DNA of 7,371 nucleotides from G020354645 sp050053515 (GTDB lineage Bacteria > Desulfobacterota > Desulfobacteria > Desulfobacterales > G020354645), in contig JASFTQ010000241.1 in NCBI GenBank assembly GCA_050053515.1, positions 1 through 7,371 on the forward strand. The letters are read 5' to 3'. The position numbers and the translations under genes are program-made. Each line of letters opens with the position of its first letter. Positions within the stretch are counted from its first letter, which is position 1. Under the pieces are notes generated by a model. That model was not told where the DNA came from and searched no databases. It saw only the letters and a list, made by a program, of their open reading frames with translations. Positions 1-5,502 of the stretch are shown in pieces.

Positions 1-1
1 A

Positions 2-793
2 CTATCCGGCCTGAAATGTGACTTGATGATTTGCGATATTGCGCCCCTTGGAATTGCGGTTGCCCGGAAAGCCGGAATTCCGTCGGTTCTGGTGGAAAAC
101 TTTACCTGGGATTGGATTTACCAGGGGTACACGGTAATCGATGAGAAAATTGAGCGTCATGTCGACTACTTGCAAAAAATGTTTCACTCGGTCGATTTCC
201 GCATTCAAACCAAACCGGTGTGCCGGCATCATGCGGCCGCTGTTGTGACGCGCCCCATAAGCCGCAAATTCAGAAGACCGGCTGAAGGCTACCGTAAAAC
301 ATTCGGAATTGCGTCGGACAAAAATATCGTATTGATTACTATGGGTGGCATAACTCAAGAATATGCCTTTTTGAATGCGCTAGGGTCTCAGCAACATTTG
401 TATTTTATCATTCTCGGTAAATCTCAATCGATAGCGCGGCATGACAACGTGATTTTGCTGCCCCACCCAACGCACTTCCACCACCCGGATTTGGTTAATG
501 CCTCAGATGCCGTTATCGGGAAGGTAGGTTACGGAACGCTTGCCGAAGTTTACTGGGCAGGTGTCCCATTCGGCTATATCTCTCGGCCGAATTTTCGCGA
601 GTCTCAAAAATTGGTCCGGTTTATTCAAAGGGAAATGACCGGTATTCCCATCGCAGAGGGCGACTTTTACAGCGGCGATTGGATTTCAGTGCTCCCCGGC
701 CTTCTGAAACTCAGGAGAATAAGACGAAGGGGCCCCAATGGGGCCCATCAGGCGGCGGTCCATATAAAAAATCTTCTGGATGGTTTACGTTAG
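2..793 (+). CDS. GT-B-type glycosyltransferase, related to N-domain of L-arabinokinase-type proteins (5' end missing)
   Basis: The frame is open from the left edge (codons start at base 2), so the first part of the protein lies outside the window; the TTG at 23 is internal, not a start. About 263 codons remain, ending in TAG. Seen: an FTWDWIY segment (nt 104-124), a T-RPISRK linker motif near nt 248-265 where the C-terminal half begins, an ITMGG strand-turn (nt 335-349), and a glycine-rich block GKVGYGTLAEVYWAGVP at nt 518-568 followed by a SRPNFRE segment. This order matches the C-terminal nucleotide-sugar-binding half of GT-B enzymes (MurG/UDP-glycosyltransferase-like), in particular the glycosyltransferase-like N-terminal region of plant and bacterial L-arabinokinase-type proteins, from which I recall similar FTWD-x-IY and K-x-GYG motifs. 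No GHMP-kinase domain follows, so it is a stand-alone version. Acceptor and sugar donor are unknown. A GC-only hairpin lies in its last codons (730-746). Family assignment is fairly secure; the reaction is not. Confidence 0.72.
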   Translation, partial: LSGLKCDLMICDIAPLGIAVARKAGIPSVLVENFTWDWIYQGYTVIDEKIERHVDYLQKMFHSVDFRIQTKPVCRHHAAAVVTRPISRKFRRPAEGYRKTFGIASDKNIVLITMGGITQEYAFLNALGSQQHLYFIILGKSQSIARHDNVILLPHPTHFHHPDLVNASDAVIGKVGYGTLAEVYWAGVPFGYISRPNFRESQKLVRFIQREMTGIPIAEGDFYSGDWISVLPGLLKLRRIRRRGPNGAHQAAVHIKNLLDGLR

Positions 794-795
794 CT

Positions 796-1059
796 CTAGC
801 ACTTGAAAGGATAAAAATGATAGTAACAATATCCTCCCGGATCCCCGTACCGGATCTCGGTTTCAGCGATGCACTGACCGATCATATTCTTGGATGTCTC
901 TTCATAATCCGGGCGAGCTTCCTCTTCTTTCTTGCATTTCAGACAGATGGGCGCATGATCATAAACGGATAAGATCCGCTCTGTTTCTGCATCCAGTTTT
1001 TCTTCACAGCGACTGCATTGGATCGCGCATACCAGATTTTTTTCCCACTCTTGACTCAT
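796..1059 (-). CDS. Small cysteine-rich protein, probable zinc-binding, function unknown
   Basis: 87 residues from ATG at 1059-1057 to TAG at 798-796. A good ribosome-binding site (AAGGGAGA on the minus strand) lies about 10 bases upstream. Eight cysteines are visible: C11, C15, C18, C39, C42, C63, C78 and the final residue C87. The C15-x2-C18 and C39-x2-C42 pairs, 20 residues apart, form a plausible four-cysteine zinc ribbon. The C-terminal half carries a distinctive YGDPGGYCYYHFYPF block that I recall from uncharacterised small proteins of anaerobic, sulfate-reducing-type bacteria. There is no signal peptide or membrane segment, so it is probably cytoplasmic. It converges on the glycosyltransferase with only two bases between the stops. 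It may be a zinc- or iron-binding adaptor or regulator; no function can be assigned. That the gene is real is likely from the RBS and composition; the zinc site is inference. Confidence 0.75.
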   Translation of the reverse strand: MSQEWEKNLVCAIQCSRCEEKLDAETERILSVYDHAPICLKCKKEEEARPDYEETSKNMIGQCIAETEIRYGDPGGYCYYHFYPFKC

Positions 1060-1133
1060 TTTCGGTTGTCTCCCTTAAAATGATTTTTTCTTTTTTTGTT
1101 ATCGATCTATATTAGGGTCAGGGTATTTTCTCC

Positions 1134-1403
1134 TTGCCATCCAAACCGGTTGCCCTGCATCCGGTTGCAAGTACACCGCCTAAAGCACTAAAGTGCTTTT
1201 GCCTCTCTCCGCTTATAGCGGAGAAAGACTACCATCTCGTGCTGGGCACGGTCTGGCCGTTGACGGCCCGGCAAGATGCAGGGTTGTTTCAGCGTTCATT
1301 AAAGGAACTGGATATATTTATCAAGTTAAAAATCCGGGACCATCTCATCTCAATCATTAGAGAAAAAACAGGCCGTTCGGCGGATCCGGCAGCGCTGCCA
1401 TAA
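1134..1403 (+). CDS. Uncertain 89-codon reading frame or gene remnant
   Basis: The frame runs from a TTG at 1134 (the frame is open from 1116) to TAA at 1401-1403. There is no convincing ribosome-binding site and no ATG. The first ~35 codons are proline- and alanine-rich and include the two stem-loops at 1182-1224, so that part probably reads through repeat DNA. The remaining ~55 codons, from about 1230, look more gene-like: an L-x-x-LDIFIKLKIRDHLISIIREK stretch that could form an amphipathic helix, and codon use like the neighbours. It may be a small hypothetical gene, the 3' end of a decayed gene interrupted by the repeat, or chance. I do not recognise a family. Confidence 0.22.
   Translation: MPSKPVALHPVASTPPKALKCFCLSPLIAEKDYHLVLGTVWPLTARQDAGLFQRSLKELDIFIKLKIRDHLISIIREKTGRSADPAALP
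1182..1224. repeat. Close pair of perfect stem-loops (REP-like unit)
   Basis: Stem-loop A has arms AAAGCACT (1182-1189) and AGTGCTTT (1192-1199) around a two-base centre. Stem-loop B has arms TCTCCGCT (1206-1213) and AGCGGAGA (1217-1224) around TAT. They are separated by six bases. Both are perfect 8-bp stems. No annotated gene on either strand ends just before them, so a simple terminator role is unlikely. The paired arrangement recalls REP/BIME-type dispersed palindromes; no second copy of the pair is in this window. Confidence 0.6.
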
Positions 1404-1452
1404 AAATAGATTGCATTTACAAGGGGTGTTATTACATTTAAGATCAACAGTT

Positions 1453-1481
1453 ATGACAGCCAGCAGACAGATTTTTATATA
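1453..1481 (+). promoter_or_regulatory. Candidate sigma-70-type promoter for the exonuclease-ligase pair
   Basis: A -35 element ATGACA (1453-1458, 5/6 to consensus) is followed after exactly 17 bases by TATATA (1476-1481, 4/6; TATAAA overlaps at 1478-1483). Transcription would start near 1488, leaving only about eight bases before the ATG at 1496. This agrees with the absence of any Shine-Dalgarno sequence there. Confidence 0.4.
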
Positions 1482-1495
1482 AAATTGTTACCGGC

Positions 1496-2515
1496 ATGCG
1501 CGCTACCGAGTTTCTCCAACTGACATCATCGGGCCTGTTCTGCCCTATGGGTGATTTTTTCATCGACCCCTGGCATCCGGTGGAAAAGGCCCTCATTACC
1601 CATGGTCACGCAGATCATACCTGCCGCGGGTGTCACAAATACTTGGCCGCGAAGAGTGGTGAAAAAATATTGCGGCGCAGGTTAGGTTCCGATATCGAAC
1701 TTCAGACGCTGAGATATGGCGAAAGAATATATCAAAACGGCGTGGCGATCTCACTGCACCCGGCGGGGCACATCTTGGGATCGGCCCAGGTGCGGATCGA
1801 ATACAAAGGCAGGATCTGGGTTGTATCCGGCGATTATAAAGTTGAGCCGGACCCGACCTGCGCTCCATTTGAAATCATTCGCTGCCATACCTTTATTACT
1901 GAATCGACTTTTGGTCTACCGATTTTCAGCTGGCCGAGCCAAAGGGAAATATTTGACGATATCAATGCCTGGTGGCGGACAAACAGCCAACAGCAACGAT
2001 CAAGCATATTGTTCGCCTACGCCCTGGGAAAGGCCCAGCGTGTCCTGGCGGGACTGGATAACGCCATCGGCCCGATTCTCACGCATGGTGCCGTTGAAAA
2101 TTTTACCCAATGTTTTCGTGAAAGCGGTATCTCTCTGCCTCCCACCCAATATGTGGGGGAAGTTGCGGACAAGCGAAGATTCCAAAAAGCCTTGATTGTT
2201 GCACCGCCGTCTGCCGATTCGGTGGTGTGGACCAAAAAATTTTCAAACACCAGCAAAGCCTTTGCTTCCGGCTGGATGCAGATTCGCGGCTACCGTCGCA
2301 GACGAACGGTAGACCGAGGGTTTGTGCTTTCCGACCACTCGGATTGGGACGGTTTAATCGGGACCATTGAAGCGACCGGCGCGGAGACCATCTGGGTGAC
2401 CCACGGCTATAGCTCTGAGCTGGTGAGATGGCTTCAGGAACACGGCTTGAATGCGCAGGCGGTTCCCACCCGTTACAGCGGTGAAATTAACGATACCCAA
2501 GATTCGCGTCTGTAG
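1496..2515 (+). CDS. Ligase-associated DNA exonuclease, metallo-beta-lactamase fold
   Basis: 339 residues, ATG to TAG, close to full length for the ligase-associated exonuclease family (TIGR04122-type; the 'Exo' of the Lhr-Lig-Exo-MPE repair cluster). Metal-site motifs are intact: H36-G-H-A-D40-H41 (motif 2), HPAGH with H92 (motif 3), SGDYK with D113 (motif 4), SDHSDWDG with H281, and a late VTHG with H303. The HPAGHILGSAQ and S-x-F-G-LP segments are typical of the CPSF/SNM1-like MBL nuclease branch, so the expected activity is metal-dependent DNA end processing in the cytoplasm. It lies 70 bp upstream of the ATP-dependent ligase on the same strand and is almost certainly co-transcribed with it. 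The ATG lacks a Shine-Dalgarno sequence; the start is supported by the family-typical N-terminus (short lead, then LFCPMGDFFIDPW) and by the promoter geometry. The assignment is strong; the precise in vivo substrate is not known from sequence. Confidence 0.9.
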   Translation: MRATEFLQLTSSGLFCPMGDFFIDPWHPVEKALITHGHADHTCRGCHKYLAAKSGEKILRRRLGSDIELQTLRYGERIYQNGVAISLHPAGHILGSAQVRIEYKGRIWVVSGDYKVEPDPTCAPFEIIRCHTFITESTFGLPIFSWPSQREIFDDINAWWRTNSQQQRSSILFAYALGKAQRVLAGLDNAIGPILTHGAVENFTQCFRESGISLPPTQYVGEVADKRRFQKALIVAPPSADSVVWTKKFSNTSKAFASGWMQIRGYRRRRTVDRGFVLSDHSDWDGLIGTIEATGAETIWVTHGYSSELVRWLQEHGLNAQAVPTRYSGEINDTQDSRL

Positions 2516-2585
2516 AGGGGGCATTGGCAAATGGAAAAATCTACCTTTTTTATGCGACCTTTGCCAGTCTGCGGTGGCTAAAATA

Positions 2586-4175
2586 ATGAAGGCCTTCTCC
2601 AGATTATATACTGAGCTCGATGAAACGACGAGCACCAATCGTAAAATCGAAGTGCTGGTTAAATATTTTCATCGCGTTCCACCCGAGGATGCCGTCTGGG
2701 CCATTAATTTTTTGATTGGCCGAAAACCCAGGCAGATCATCGCCATCCGCAAACTCAGGGATTGGGCGGCGGAAATTGCCGGTATACCGCAATGGTTGTT
2801 CGATACGTGTTATGATGTTGTTGGCGATCTGGCCGAAACCATAACGCTTTTGCTGCCCAAAACCGGCCATTGCAGTGACTCACCCTTGCGGGTTTGGGTT
2901 GAAAACCATTTATTGCCCCTGCGGGAAAAGAATTTGGAAGCCCAGCGCCGAGAGATATTCTCGGCATGGGAACAAATGGATCCGGGCCAGCGTTTCGTCT
3001 GGAACAAGCTTATCACCGGCGGTTTTCGAGTGGGTGTTTCACAAAAACTGGTGGTAAGGGCTTTGGCAAAATTCGGCGACCTTGATGCGACCGTGGTCGC
3101 GCATAGACTCATGGGGAACTGGAAGCCGGATCTGCAATTCTATCGGCAACTGCTCTCCGGTGAGACCAACGATGCGGATATGAGCCGTCCCTATCCGTTT
3201 TTTTTGGCGTATCCGCTGGACGATGACATTCAAAACCTGGGACCGATCAGTCAATGGCATGCCGAATGGAAATGGGACGGCATTCGATCCCAGGTCGTCA
3301 AGCGCAAAAGCAAGGTCTTCGTCTGGTCCCGGGGTGAAGAATTGGTCACGGATAAATATCCCGAAATCGAAGCAGCAGCCCTGACATTGCCGGATGGCAC
3401 CGTCCTCGACGGAGAGATTCTTCCCTGGACCGCGAATGCCCCCTTGAATTTTTCGGAGCTTCAGCGCAGAATCGGTAGAAAAAACATCAGCAAAAAAATC
3501 CTAAAGGATGTTCCGGTAATACTGATGACCTATGATCTTTTGGAATTCAATGGCCGGGATGTGCGCGACAATGCCCTGTCATGGCGAAAAGAAATGCTGG
3601 CCTCCCTGATAGCGGACGCATCGCAAACCGCAATCAGGCTTTCTCGGGAGGTGCGCGCCCAAAGTTGGCAAGAACTCGCCCTCGCCCGGGACGATGCCCG
3701 GCGTCATGGTGTGGAAGGCTTGATGCTGAAACGACGGGTTTCCCCTTATGGGGTTGGTCGTCGACGGGGAGATTGGTGGAAATGGAAAGTGGACCCTTTC
3801 ACCGTGGATGCAGTATTGATTTATGCTCAAAGGGGCCATGGTCGAAGATCCGGTTTATTCACAGACTATACTTTCGCGGTTTGGGATCAAGATGCTCTGG
3901 TCCCTTTTGCCAAGGCCTATTCAGGGCTTACTGACGCGGAGATTCAGCAAGTCGATCGCTTTATCCAGCGCAACACGCTGGATAAATTCGGACCGGTGCG
4001 ATCGGTTCAGCCGCAACTGGTTTTTGAAATCGCCTTTGAGGACATTCGAAAGTCAAGCCGCCACAAGTCAGGGTTTGCCGTGCGCTTTCCGAGAATTTCA
4101 CGCTGGCGCACCGAAAAAAATATACGGGATGCCGACACCTTGGAGACAATTGCGGCCCTCCTGAAGTCCCCATAG
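2586..4175 (+). CDS. ATP-dependent DNA ligase, PP_1105-type
   Basis: 529 residues from ATG 2586 to TAG. It seals nicked duplex DNA through a lysyl-AMP intermediate. All nucleotidyltransferase motifs are visible: I KWDG with nucleophile K229; Ia SRGEE; III LDGEIL with E277; IIIa MTYDLLEFNGRDV; IV VEGLMLKR with E377; V WWKWKVD with K399 and K401; and VI in the OB-fold (RFPRISRWR). Residues 1-200 are the helical DNA-binding domain seen in DNA ligase I-like enzymes, so the layout is DNA-binding, nucleotidyltransferase, OB, without LigD-type polymerase or phosphoesterase modules. The start is chosen because the family begins M-K-A-F about here. The frame continues upstream to an ATG at 2451, but that stretch overlaps the exonuclease in another frame and looks non-coding. 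A GTG at 2574 is an alternative. The best ribosome-binding site is a weak GGTGG eight bases upstream. Pairing with the exonuclease indicates a dedicated repair module. Confidence 0.93.
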   Translation: MKAFSRLYTELDETTSTNRKIEVLVKYFHRVPPEDAVWAINFLIGRKPRQIIAIRKLRDWAAEIAGIPQWLFDTCYDVVGDLAETITLLLPKTGHCSDSPLRVWVENHLLPLREKNLEAQRREIFSAWEQMDPGQRFVWNKLITGGFRVGVSQKLVVRALAKFGDLDATVVAHRLMGNWKPDLQFYRQLLSGETNDADMSRPYPFFLAYPLDDDIQNLGPISQWHAEWKWDGIRSQVVKRKSKVFVWSRGEELVTDKYPEIEAAALTLPDGTVLDGEILPWTANAPLNFSELQRRIGRKNISKKILKDVPVILMTYDLLEFNGRDVRDNALSWRKEMLASLIADASQTAIRLSREVRAQSWQELALARDDARRHGVEGLMLKRRVSPYGVGRRRGDWWKWKVDPFTVDAVLIYAQRGHGRRSGLFTDYTFAVWDQDALVPFAKAYSGLTDAEIQQVDRFIQRNTLDKFGPVRSVQPQLVFEIAFEDIRKSSRHKSGFAVRFPRISRWRTEKNIRDADTLETIAALLKSP

Positions 4176-4494
4176 GATTGCCGCTGCGGGTCATTTTTCC
4201 TGCGGAATATAATCTAATAGAAAAAAGAATGCTTATTTCTCGTGTGACAACGGTCCTGGACGTGATCCGGTACCGGCATGACGAGCACCGACGGGGTCTC
4301 TACCGGCGTTCCCGCGAACAAGAGTGAGCTGCCATTCTCAAAAAGCCGTCATTGCGGACAAATCCCGCTTTGCGGGATGAGATCCGGAATCCAGGTAATG
4401 TTTTCCCCTAGCTCTAACAACCACACAATTTAAGTAAGCATATCTTGCTTGTGATATTCGGCTCTGAGAACCAGAGGGAAAGGGTTGATCGATT
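4176..4494. other. 319-bp intergenic region between ligase and surE
   Basis: No gene is apparent. The first ~80 bases have only weak dyads, and no clear U-tailed terminator follows the ligase. Around 4261-4330 the DNA is GC-rich and unlike its surroundings, including a 10-bp palindrome CCGGTACCGG (4267-4276). A REP-like palindrome occupies about 4349-4394. The last 80 bases are AT-rich and presumably carry the surE promoter, but I found no -35/-10 pair good enough to annotate. Confidence 0.6.
4349..4394. repeat. REP-like palindromic element
   Basis: The core is a perfect stem ATCCCGC (4362-4368), loop TTT, GCGGGAT (4372-4378). It is flanked by an imperfect outer dyad, GTCATTGCGGA on the left and TCCGGAATCCAG on the right. 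The 'GTCATT...GGAATCCAG' frame is that of widely dispersed proteobacterial intergenic palindromes. The neighbouring 4261-4330 segment may be a more decayed part of the same insertion. Confidence 0.55.
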
Positions 4495-5178
4495 TTGAGA
4501 ATAATTCTGACAAACGATGATGGTATTGATGCCCCCGGTCTTGAGGTATTGTTTCAAATTCTTGGGGGGCCAGCCACCCCGGTTATCGTAGCACCCGCTC
4601 AACCGCAGTCCGGTATTTCCCATAGTGTTACCACCCGCTCTGCCATCACGGTGAAACGCTTGGATCAAAATCGTTTCAGTGTCGGCGGAACACCGGCGGA
4701 CTGCGCCCGTATTGCTTTAAAAGATATCGTGAAAGATGCATCCTGGTTGATTTCAGGCATTAATTCAGGTGCCAACTTGGGTTCCGATGTGTATCAATCC
4801 GGCACCGTTGCAGCCGCTCGCGAGGCTGCCATTCTGGGTTGCCCGGCGATGGCCGTTTCGCAGTACATTGCCAAAGACTGTCAAGTCGACTGGGCCATAA
4901 CGAAAAGACATGCCCAACCGGTACTGCATATGCTGCTGGAAAAAGATACTACCGCAGGTCATTTCTGGAATGTCAATTTGCCCCATCCGTTGGCGGCCGA
5001 TGCCGATGTAGACTTTGAGTTTTGCCGACTTGATACACATCCTCACAAATACAGCTATCGCAACGAGGGAAACAAATATGTTTATGAGGGTACAATCCAC
5101 GAACGCCCCCGGGATCCCGGCAAGGATGTTGCGGTTTGCTTTGGCGGGAAGATTTCAATTTCCAGATTATCGATATAA
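4495..5178 (+). CDS. surE: 5'/3'-nucleotidase SurE
   Basis: 227 residues. It is a metal-dependent phosphatase that removes phosphate from nucleoside 5'- and 3'-monophosphates (and, in some species, short polyphosphate) in the cytoplasm. Seen: the N-terminal TNDDG with metal ligands D8 and D9, QPQSG with S39, SGIN with N90, the following S-G-x-N-LG-x-DV-x-x-SGTV-AAA-x-E block, and a W-N-x-N-LP strand at about 158-163. These match E. coli SurE positions D8, D9, S39 and N92. It is somewhat shorter than E. coli SurE (253), mainly in the C-terminal arm that mediates oligomer contacts. The start is TTG at 4495: the RIILTNDDG core begins immediately after it, and AGGGAAAGGG (4475-4484) lies about ten bases upstream. 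No in-frame ATG exists near. It is followed 18 bp later by a small gene on the same strand, probably co-transcribed. Confidence 0.95.
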   Translation: MRIILTNDDGIDAPGLEVLFQILGGPATPVIVAPAQPQSGISHSVTTRSAITVKRLDQNRFSVGGTPADCARIALKDIVKDASWLISGINSGANLGSDVYQSGTVAAAREAAILGCPAMAVSQYIAKDCQVDWAITKRHAQPVLHMLLEKDTTAGHFWNVNLPHPLAADADVDFEFCRLDTHPHKYSYRNEGNKYVYEGTIHERPRDPGKDVAVCFGGKISISRLSI

Positions 5179-5196
5179 ATGTAAAGGAGAAAACCA

Positions 5197-5457
5197 ATGG
5201 AGGGCTTAAATGACGGGGATATCCTCACAAAGGTGACACGCTATAACCTGATCCGAAACGAAAGAATGATTTATCTTGATGTCCACGAAAGGATATTCGG
5301 CAACTTGGCCGGCAGGTATCTGGCCGTTCCCAATTTAATCAATATTGTCGCCGAGCAGCAATACCAGGGTGTTGGCGATTCTGAAGCCGAAGCGTTGAAG
5401 GACTGTCTGATCAAAATAAAAGAAAAAGCGGTTGAGGATATCTTCCCCGAGAAGTAA
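5197..5457 (+). CDS. Small protein of unknown function, probable surE operon partner
   Basis: 86 residues, ATG to TAA, with a strong ribosome-binding site AAGGAGA (5184-5190) six bases before the start and an 18-bp gap from the surE stop. I do not recognise a family. It is soluble, with no signal peptide or membrane segment and no cysteine pair. The middle (about residues 24-58) alternates hydrophobic residues as in beta-strands, including a Y-L-A-V-P-N-L strand. The end, S-E-A-E-A-L-K-D-C-L-I-K-I-K-E-K, is an amphipathic helix. A strand-rich core followed by an 'S-x-x-EAL-x-x' helix recalls small HicB-like or DUF1902-like folds, but that is only a resemblance. The gene is convincing by RBS, spacing and composition. 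Its only contextual clue is the link to surE. Confidence 0.8.
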   Translation: MEGLNDGDILTKVTRYNLIRNERMIYLDVHERIFGNLAGRYLAVPNLINIVAEQQYQGVGDSEAEALKDCLIKIKEKAVEDIFPEK

Positions 5458-5502
5458 TTGAGGCCGCATCCTTGAAGTCATTTATTTCAGGGGTCGGGGT
5501 AT

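Larger units (their letters stand above)
1060..1495. other. 436-bp region without a confident gene
   Basis: The left part (1075-1100) is T-rich leader for the minus-strand cysteine-rich gene. The middle carries a stem-loop pair (1182-1224) and an open frame whose coding status is uncertain (1134-1403). The right part (1404-1495) is AT-rich, and its last 45 bases hold a candidate promoter for the exonuclease gene. A GGGTCAGGGTATTT string at 1115-1128 recurs nearly exactly at 5491-5504. Nothing resembling a tRNA or riboswitch was seen. Confidence 0.6.

Noticed and set aside
23..25. TTG at 23 as the true start of the glycosyltransferase
   Set aside because: The frame is open to the window edge and the residues before it are in keeping with the fold, so the gene begins outside the window.
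2..358. 118-codon minus-strand frame opposite the glycosyltransferase
   Set aside because: Antisense shadow of a convincing gene, without a ribosome-binding site or recognisable domain.
1182..1224. Twin stem-loops as a CRISPR or tRNA-like structure
   Set aside because: No repeat-spacer periodicity and no cloverleaf; just two independent palindromes.
1716..2195. 159-codon plus-strand frame inside the exonuclease
   Set aside because: A shadow frame; the overlapping frame carries all MBL catalytic motifs and this one shows no family features.
2451..2585. Upstream extension of the ligase frame to an ATG at 2451
   Set aside because: It overlaps the exonuclease 3' end in another frame, the encoded residues do not resemble the family, and the family N-terminus (MKAF-type) starts at 2586.
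3581..4164. Overlapping 117- and 113-codon plus-strand frames within the ligase
   Set aside because: Out-of-frame shadows over ligase motifs IV-VI.
4179..4215. Possible terminator after the ligase
   Set aside because: The CCGC/GCGG pairings are short and mismatched, and the T-run lies in the loop, not after a stem.
5460..5495. Terminator between the convergent surE partner and hydrolase genes
   Set aside because: Only a bulged six-pair stem (CCTTGAA with TTCAGG) and no U-tract; too weak to annotate.
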